DNA of 10,118 nt from Lachnospiraceae bacterium. GTDB taxonomy: Bacteria > Bacillota > Clostridia > Lachnospirales > Lachnospiraceae. Both the position numbers and the translations under genes were made by a program. Within the stretch, counting starts at the first letter, position 1. Each line of letters starts with the position of its first letter. Under the pieces are notes generated by a model. That model saw only the letters and a list, made by a program, of their open reading frames with translations, did no database searches and had not been told where the DNA came from. The DNA lies in the NCBI GenBank assembly GCA_009774345.1, contig VSNR01000361.1:1-10118 (forward strand), read 5' to 3'. Below, piece by piece: positions 1 through 7,100 of the stretch.

Positions 1-94
1 GAATATATGAGCCAGTACCTTCATTTAATTTGACGAATATCAGAAAGATCTGGAGCACCTAGGGTGCTGGATAACAAGTGATGAGCAGAAAGCC

Positions 95-436
95 ATGTTC
101 GGAGGCGGCGCACAGGAACAAAACGCAAAGGCAGCGTTGGGAAAATGCCCGAAGTGCGGCGGTGATGTGGTAAAAGGAAAATTCGGTGCTTACTGCAAAA
201 ATAAATGCGGAATGAATGTGTCGAGAGCAATGGGGGCAGTGCTTACCGACAGCCAGGTAAAAAGCCTGCTGGAAGGTAAAAAGACCCTTGTAAAAGGCTT
301 GAAGGGGAAGAAAGGCAGCTATGATGCGTACCTTATCCCGGAGGGCGTGGAGGATTATTCCTATACCAAAGACGGGAAAGAAGTCAAAGGCTTCCAGTAT
401 AAGATAAGGCTGGAATTTCCCAATAAGAAAAAATAA
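95..436 (+). CDS. topB: Type IA DNA topoisomerase (TopB-like), C-terminal zinc-ribbon fragment
   Basis: This is the tail of a type IA topoisomerase (topoisomerase III type), the enzyme that relaxes or decatenates DNA through a transient single-strand break; elements of the Tn1549 kind often carry one. Visible here is a zinc ribbon, CPKC at residues 18-21 and CKNKC at 34-38 counted from the ATG at 95. It is followed by the usual basic tail and ends in a lysine run. The catalytic tyrosine domain is absent. The frame is open from base 29 but closed by TAA at 26-28 and TGA at 8-10, and no Shine-Dalgarno precedes the ATG at 95. A free-standing start is therefore unlikely, and I read this as a 5'-truncated or frameshifted topB. 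The lost part may lie upstream in another frame. The family call is from the zinc-ribbon pattern and memory; the genuine start is unknown. Confidence 0.62.
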   Translation: MFGGGAQEQNAKAALGKCPKCGGDVVKGKFGAYCKNKCGMNVSRAMGAVLTDSQVKSLLEGKKTLVKGLKGKKGSYDAYLIPEGVEDYSYTKDGKEVKGFQYKIRLEFPNKKK

Positions 437-456
437 CAGAAACTGATTTTTATTGT

Positions 457-481
457 GGGCATACGGAAAATCTGTATGCCC
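457..481 (+). terminator. Strong hairpin between topB fragment and next gene; possible terminator or attenuator
   Basis: GGGCATACGG (457-466) pairs with CTGTATGCCC (472-481) over ten base pairs, one of them G-U, around a five-base AAAAT loop. The 3' side runs into TTCAATTTTATA, which is T-rich but broken by C and A. It lies 21 bases after the topB stop and 19 bases before the Shine-Dalgarno of the next gene. It could terminate transcription, partly attenuate it, or stabilise mRNA ends. The imperfect U-tract keeps a terminator call uncertain. Confidence 0.5.
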
Positions 482-514
482 TTCAATTTTATAAAAACAT
501 GGAGGATTTGAAAT

Positions 515-796
515 ATGAGTGAAGTTATGGAAAATGTAACAGAAAATACAACAAAGGCAGACGAAACCAAAGCGGAGAAATTTATCCGTCTTGGGGAGTA
601 CCGCATGAACAAGGCGATTGATGCCATCGGCAGGATTGAGAACCTTGCCAACAGGTCGGCTTATGGCTATACACCGGAACAGGTGGAAGCCATGTTCTCG
701 GTTCTGGAGTCTAAGGTTGCGGAAGTGAAAGCGAAGTTTACAGCAACAAAAGCGAAAGAAAACACGGCTTTTTCTTTCGGGAACAAGGCAGAATAG
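515..796 (+). CDS. Small conserved-looking element protein of unknown function (93 aa)
   Basis: I cannot assign a function. The start is supported by GGAGG at 501-505, nine bases before the ATG. The protein is soluble, charged and Ala/Lys/Glu-rich, with no signal peptide or membrane segment. It appears to have a disordered N-terminus (residues 1-20), then a helical core with RMNKAIDAIGRIENLANRS around residues 30-48 and YTPEQVEAMFSVLE around 52-65. The end is a lysine-rich tail closing in FSFGN. From memory, small proteins with this 'MNKA.DAI...YTPEQVE' pattern sit just upstream of the giant helicase gene in Tn1549-like elements, but I know of no demonstrated role. The stop is only 11 bases from the next start, so it is probably co-transcribed with the HTH gene. 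An accessory DNA-processing or regulatory role would be a guess from position alone. Confidence 0.8.
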   Translation: MSEVMENVTENTTKADETKAEKFIRLGEYRMNKAIDAIGRIENLANRSAYGYTPEQVEAMFSVLESKVAEVKAKFTATKAKENTAFSFGNKAE

Positions 797-807
797 GGGG
801 ATTGGCA

Positions 808-1155
808 ATGGGAACAGGAGTTTTAAGTACAGGCGATAAGATTTTATATACCATGAAAGACATGGATATGGGCATACCGGGTTTGGCGGCATTGTCTGGT
901 GTCCGTGAGGATACGCTGCTGGACATTATGGCGGGCATCCGTGAGGCAGACATAACCACGCTCTGCCAGATTGCGGATGCGCTCGGTGTCTGTGTGCGTG
1001 AACTGTGTCCGGATCAGGAACGCTATACGGTCCCGGTGGAAAAAAATACCCTTGCAAAGCTGATCGTGGTCAGCGAAATAAACGGCGTGGAGCTGGATAC
1101 GCTGGTAGCGTCCATTCTGGAAAAAGGCATTGAGGAAAACGGGTTTTATGATTAA
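808..1155 (+). CDS. Xre/Cro-like helix-turn-helix protein (115 aa)
   Basis: This is a probable small DNA-binding regulator. Residues from about 14 to 68 have the five-helix Cro/CI pattern: GIPGLAALSGV as the first HTH helix with turn, REDTLLDIMAGI as the recognition-helix region, then DITTLCQIADALGVCVREL, the very typical closing helix pair. The C-terminal half (EKNTLAKLIVVSEINGVELDTLVASILEKG) is helical and could be a dimerisation or second small domain. I chose the ATG at 808 because GGGGG (796-800) lies seven bases upstream; a TTG at 802 would leave no spacing. The gene begins 11 bases after the preceding stop and ends 11 bases before the ATG of the giant gene, so the three are probably one transcription unit. 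What it regulates cannot be told from this window; self-regulation of the operon is an inference. Confidence 0.75.
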   Translation: MGTGVLSTGDKILYTMKDMDMGIPGLAALSGVREDTLLDIMAGIREADITTLCQIADALGVCVRELCPDQERYTVPVEKNTLAKLIVVSEINGVELDTLVASILEKGIEENGFYD

Positions 1156-1166
1156 GGAGGGTGCGG

Positions 1167-4100
1167 ATGGCTGAACAATATTATGTTTCAAAGAAATACC
1201 ATGAAATCTCCATGCTTGCAGAGGAAACCGCAAGGCAGATGTCAAAGAACGGGGAAGAATGGGCAAAGTACCTGACCACTGCCGCAAGGCTGTACCGTTA
1301 TCCGTTTGAGGACCAGATGCTTATCTATGCGCAGAGACCGGATGCCAATGCCTGTGCCACGATGCAGCTATGGAATGAAAAAATGTACTGCTGGGTAAAC
1401 CGTGGGGCAAAAGGGATTGCGCTTTTTGACAGGAAAAGTGAACGCCCAAGGCTGAAATACGTTTTTGATGTGTCAGACGTGCATAAGGCAAGGAGGATAG
1501 GCAAAGACCCGTATTTATGGGAAATGCGGGAGGAACATAAGGACACTGTGCTGGCACAGCTTGAAAAGACCTATGGTGCAACGGACAGCAGTAATTCCTT
1601 TGAAAGCAGGCTCATAGAGATTGCAGAAAGGATTGCGGGAGATTATTACGGGGAACTGATGCAGGATATGTCCTATGCAAAGGAGGGCAGCTTCTTAGAG
1701 GAACTTGACGAACTGAACGTGGGGCTGCGGCTTAGGGAAACACTTTCCGCAAGCATTGCCTATACCCTGCTGTCCCGGTGCGGCGCTGACATGGACTTGT
1801 GGAAGGACGAACTGAATTTTGACTATATCAGCGAGTTTAACACGACAAATGCGTTATCCGTGATTGGCAATGCCACTACGGATATATGCAAGCCCCTCCT
1901 GATAGAAATAGAAAAAACGGTCGCAGCTTATGACCGCCATATTGCCCGAAATAAGGCAAAAGAAAAGGCGAACGGGGTACAGATTGACAATATAGAAAAA
2001 AATCCTGAAAAAGTGCTTGCAAATACGCCAGAGCCACGCTATAATGCTTTAAAGCGTGAAAGTGATTTGCAGACAAGAACGGATATACCCATATATGTGA
2101 CAGGGGAACAGGCTGTTAAAAATATAGAAACGGAGGGCATTGCACATGGAACTGACATACGAGAAGAACGGGGATTATCTGATACCCAACCTGATACCGG
2201 ACAGCGAGCCGGAGGAGCCGCTGACCAAGTACGGGCTGATGCACAGGAATTATCTGGAGGAACACCGGAGGGGGATTTACAGCGGGCTTCTGCTGACGGG
2301 CAAACTGAAAGCGCACTGTCTGAAAATACAGGAGCAGGCGGAGGAGAGAATGGACTTCCTGACGGAGCAGATGGCGAAAGCCGAGGGAGTGGACGAGGCG
2401 CTGAAAGCGTCCGACCAGATGAAATGGGTGGCGAAGATGAACGCAATCAGGCACTCGGCGGAGGAAACCGTACTGACGGAGCTGGTATACAGCCTGTAAG
2501 CGGTGAAACACAACTGAATATGGAAACGGAAAAGCCGGATAATGACCGCATCAGCGGGGAAAATTCATTATCCGGCTCTTTTTTGGAGAATCTGGACTTT
2601 GCAGAAAAAGCGATGGAGATTCAGAAAGGGCTTTTATGCTCGGATGATTTCCTAATCCATAAAAGACCGGAGATTGCAGGCTATTTCGCAATGGAGCAGG
2701 ATGCAGCACTGCAAACGGAATATTTTAAGAACTGTTTCCATTTCGGAACATATTACGGGCTGGAGGTGGCGGGCGCTTCCATAGGATTCCATGCTGACGA
2801 CGAGGGGCTTCATATCAACATGACCGGAAAGGCAGGGGCAGAAAACGAAACCCTTTTGTCATGGGAGGATGCCCGTTTCTTTGTCAATTCCTATATCGAA
2901 GATGATGTATACCTGCTTCCGGGGGAAAAAGCGGAGCAGATTGACACAAACGGGATGTACCAGCAGCTTGACCTGTTTTCCATGTTTACGGAGCAGGTAG
3001 GCAGTATCGCCATGAAAGAGGCAGAGCAGGGCATTGTTTCAACAGAAAAACCAGTCCACGAACCGAAAAAAGAAGCCATGCCTAAAGAGCAGATTGACAC
3101 AATACTAAGAAGCGGGGGCGGCAGGGAAAACAGCCGCAAGCGCATCTATGCCAAGTATCAGCAGGGCAAGACACCGGAGGAAATGGCGGAATTTCTGAAA
3201 AAGGAATATGGCACTACCGGAAAGGGATTTGAATTTGAGGGAAAACAGGTATCCGTGTGGTTTGATGAACAGGGTATGAGCATCGGACATGGTACGTCCG
3301 CATTGGAACGCCCGGTGCTTACAATGGGCTGGCAGGAGATTGAAAAGGAGATACGTTCACAGGTGGAAAACGGCGTTTATATGGGCGCAAATGAAGCCTA
3401 CCTTGTAGACGAGGTGGAGCGCAGCCGTATTGCAAACCATCTGTATTTCTTTTTCCGTGACGGCATGGGGGAAATGCCCGAAGAACTGGAAATGAAAGCT
3501 GCAAATTATCCGGATTCCCATGCAAGGTTAGTGGATATCCTGTCAACGCCGGAGGGTGTGGATATGGCAGCTTCCCATATGGATAAGGCACTGGCACAGA
3601 TTGAAAGCGGAGAGAAAAAGCTGCGTTTCCGTTCCATTATGTCCAAAGAGGAACTGCGGGCAGAGCTTGACAACCTGCTTTTACAGAAGAAAACATTCCC
3701 GGTATCTGACCATGTGGAAGTGAAGAAAGAAGATTTTATTACACAGGACGAGATAGACCACAGGCTCGGCGGCGGGAGCGGCTTTCATCATGGCTCATTC
3801 CGTATTTATGATTATTTCATGGAGGGGCATGACAGCAAAGAAGCGGCTGATTTCTTAAAGCATGAATATGGCACGGGCGGCTGTTCCCATGCGCTTGCCG
3901 GGGCTGACCACAGTTGGGAGGATCATGATTTCAAGGGCATCAGTCTGGAAAAGGGAAATTTATCAAAACCTTATGCGGTTGTGCTGTTACCGTGGAAAGC
4001 TGTGGAAAAGCGTATCCGCAAACTCATTCAGGAAGATAAATATTTATCCCCCAAAGGAAAAGAAGCCTATGCGGAATATAAAGAGGAACAGGCGCAGAAA

Positions 4101-7100
4101 GAGCTTGAAAAGGCGCAGGCAAAGATAGAGCGTGACACAAAGACTGCCTGTAAGGATGCCATAGAGAGGAAGATTGCTGAAAAGTTTGACGGCAGACGGC
4201 TCCCGAAAGATACCGCAGAGGAAGTCATTAAGGAATATGGCATAGACCGTGTAAGCTATGTACTTGCAAATACTGTAGCCCATAAACAGCAGGATGCACG
4301 CCTGTCTGATGAAAATAAGGAATGGGCAAAGGAGATCGAGCCGTATGCCATGTGGGAAAACAGGGATATGATAGTGGATACCCACCCGGCGGTACTGAAT
4401 GGCTTTATCAACCAGGCAAGAAGATATATCGAACATGAAAAAGAGCTTGCAGCACAGGCGCAAAATGATATTTCAGATACTTCCGAGGGGGAATTAGACT
4501 GGCATATCGTACATGACATGGACGATGATAACGGACAGCCCACGGAATGGAGCGCAAAGCTGCCTAATGGGGAGTTTCTCTGGATTGACAGGGAAACAGG
4601 TGGTTATGCCCTTTATGACACCCACAATACAGATGCAGACCCGGTTTCCGTATCGGAAACACTGGATGAGGCAAAGGAAAGCGGGGAAGATTACGCTTCT
4701 GAACTTGCTGCTGTTGATGTAGAAATCGTGGAAAAAACCACGGTTGCACTGGAATCGTCAGAAGATTTTTCAGAGCCGTCGATAGGTTTTTACACACACC
4801 AATATGCCGATGGCAGGGAGGGTATGCGTTACCGCCTTGTTACAACGGCAGAGGACGGGCTTCTGATACCTTATCCGGAACACAACCGATTTTTTCTCAA
4901 CCGTGAGCTGGCACAGGAATACATGGATACCCATGCTGACCTGATTGATGTAACCGGATATGATGAGATGGTATTCAGCTCCATGCAGAAACAGAGCGAA
5001 TACAAAAAGGAACAGGCACAGAAAGAAACTTCTGGACATGATGTCCAAAAGTTAAGCGATACCATTTTTATTGACGGGCAGGAGTGCATAAAAACAGATG
5101 AATGGAAGTCCGGTGATGATGTATATGTGCTTGGCAATTCCATAGAGGACAGTGCTTTCTTCTATGCAGAGGTAAACGGAAATACACGCTTTGAGTATGA
5201 CCATAAGCCGGACAGGGCGGAAATAGAAGATGATTTCATAAACATAGAAGCCATGCGGGATATTGACCGCCACGAAGCGGAGGTATTTTCACGTTTTGAG
5301 GGCAGTGATGATTTTTCAGACATTGATGCCGCCGCAGTCCGTGAAAAGCTGGAGAATGGAGAAGCAGCTAAAGAAGTGGATGCCATGCTTGCCTTTGCGG
5401 AGCAGGTGGCAAAAGAAAACGAGGTTGAACCATACAAAAAATTTTCTGTCACGGAAACGAGCGATGCCTTTGCATCAGGAGAAGATAAAAAGTTAAAACT
5501 TTTTGCCATTTGGGACGATATCCGTGATGAATATTACCATGACAGTGACGGAACGGTACACACGTTTGCAACAAGAGAAGAAGCCGGGGAATATCTGGAA
5601 CAGGTTGAAAAGGAAACCGACAGGCAGGAAGCGGCAGAGTGGGCATATGTGGAACGTGCAAAGGCAGTTTCCGACGGGCAGATAAAAAAGGATCATGCAG
5701 AAAAGCCGCTGACCGCAGACGATATACAGAATCTGGTTATGACTGGAAGGGAATATTTTGCAGGTTCCCGGACTACGGTATATGACTTTGAATGTGACAT
5801 TCGTGGGGAGCATGATTCCCTGCAATATACTCTTGAATACCATGATGACGGCGAAGGCTTTACCATTCATACGGAAAAGGACGATATATGGGAACGGATG
5901 TCAGAGCCGGAGCTGGAGCGTCTGGAAGGTATTCTTGGCAGGGAAGCATTGTATTTTAAATACCATGAAAAGATAACAAGGGCAGAAAGCCTTGAAAATT
6001 TGAAGGAGATTGAGTATGAAATCATGGAAGATGAATCTCCTTATTTTTCTGCTGTTTCGGAGAGGGTTTGGGAAGCATTCTCACAGAAAGAGCAAGAGCT
6101 GTCAGTCCCGGAGCAGGAAACTTCTGGACATAATGTCCAGAAGTTAGACGCTGAACCAGATTACAAGATTGGCGATACCGTGACCATTGAGGGGACGGAG
6201 TTTATCATTGAAAATATTTCTGACATGGAAGTGCAGCTCCGTGACCCGAAGCTGCTTTATCCGATTTTCAGGGCAGAAAGCAGGGAGAATTTTGAACGGC
6301 TGTTAGCGCAGGAAACAGAAAATACCCTGACGGAGCCGCCTGTTACCACAGAATCAACCGTATATCCGGGGGATAAAAACGGGCTTCCCTATGATATTGT
6401 CATAGAAAAAATGCACTTTGGGGAACAGGAACACGCAGAGCCGGAGAAAGCAGCGGAGATTGATAAATCAAATGCTGTCAATTTCCACATTACAGACGAT
6501 ACCCTCGGTATTGGCGGTGCAAAAGAAAAATTCAAAAGGAATATTGAAGCAATCCGCACCCTTGAGAAGATTGAGGGCGAAAACCGTATTGCCACACCAG
6601 AGGAACAGAAGATATTATCACAGTATGTCGGCTGGGGCGGTCTTGCCGATGCCTTTGACGAAAGCAAAAGCGCATGGGCGGGGGAATATCAGGAATTAAA
6701 AAGCCTGCTGTCCGATACAGAATACGCTTCCGCAAGGGAGAGTACCTTAAATGCCCACTACACAAGCCCCGTCATTATCCGCAGCATTTATGAAGCCTTA
6801 GAAAATATGGGTTTTGAAAAAGGGAATGTGTTAGAGCCTGCAATGGGCATCGGGAATTTCTTCGGTATGCTGCCGGGGAAGATGCAGGAGAGCAGACTGT
6901 ACGGCGTGGAACTGGACGGGATTACCGGGCGGATTGCAAAACAGCTTTATCCAAAAGCGGATATTAAAATCTCCGGCTTTGAAAAAACGGACTATCCGAA
7001 CGATTTCTTTGACGTAGCGGTGGGCAATGTGCCTTTTGGTCAGTATAAGGTGGCAGACAGGCAGTATGACAAAAATAATTTCCTGATCCACGATTACTTT

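Noticed and set aside
802..807. TTG at 802 as start of the HTH gene
   Set aside because: It lies one base after the GGGGG site; the ATG at 808 has proper spacing.
59..892. A 277-codon open frame on the minus strand
   Set aside because: It is Cys/Phe/Leu-rich without recognisable motifs and runs antisense to three plus-strand genes with good ribosome sites, so it is a composition shadow.
1161..1166. GTG at 1161 as start of the giant gene
   Set aside because: It abuts the AGGAGG site with no spacer; the ATG at 1167 fits better.
2039..2446. A 135-codon minus-strand frame opposite the tnpV-like gene
   Set aside because: It is a Pro/Ser/Ala-rich low-complexity translation with no start signal. 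It arises from the GC-rich third positions of the nested plus-strand gene.
3862..4128. An 88-codon plus-strand frame inside the giant gene
   Set aside because: Unlike the tnpV-like frame it has no ribosome site and a random-looking basic product, while the giant frame here encodes the conserved duplicated module.
6119..6145. Palindrome as an intrinsic terminator or origin of transfer
   Set aside because: No T-run follows, the frame stays open through it, and no relaxase gene or other transfer-origin feature lies nearby.
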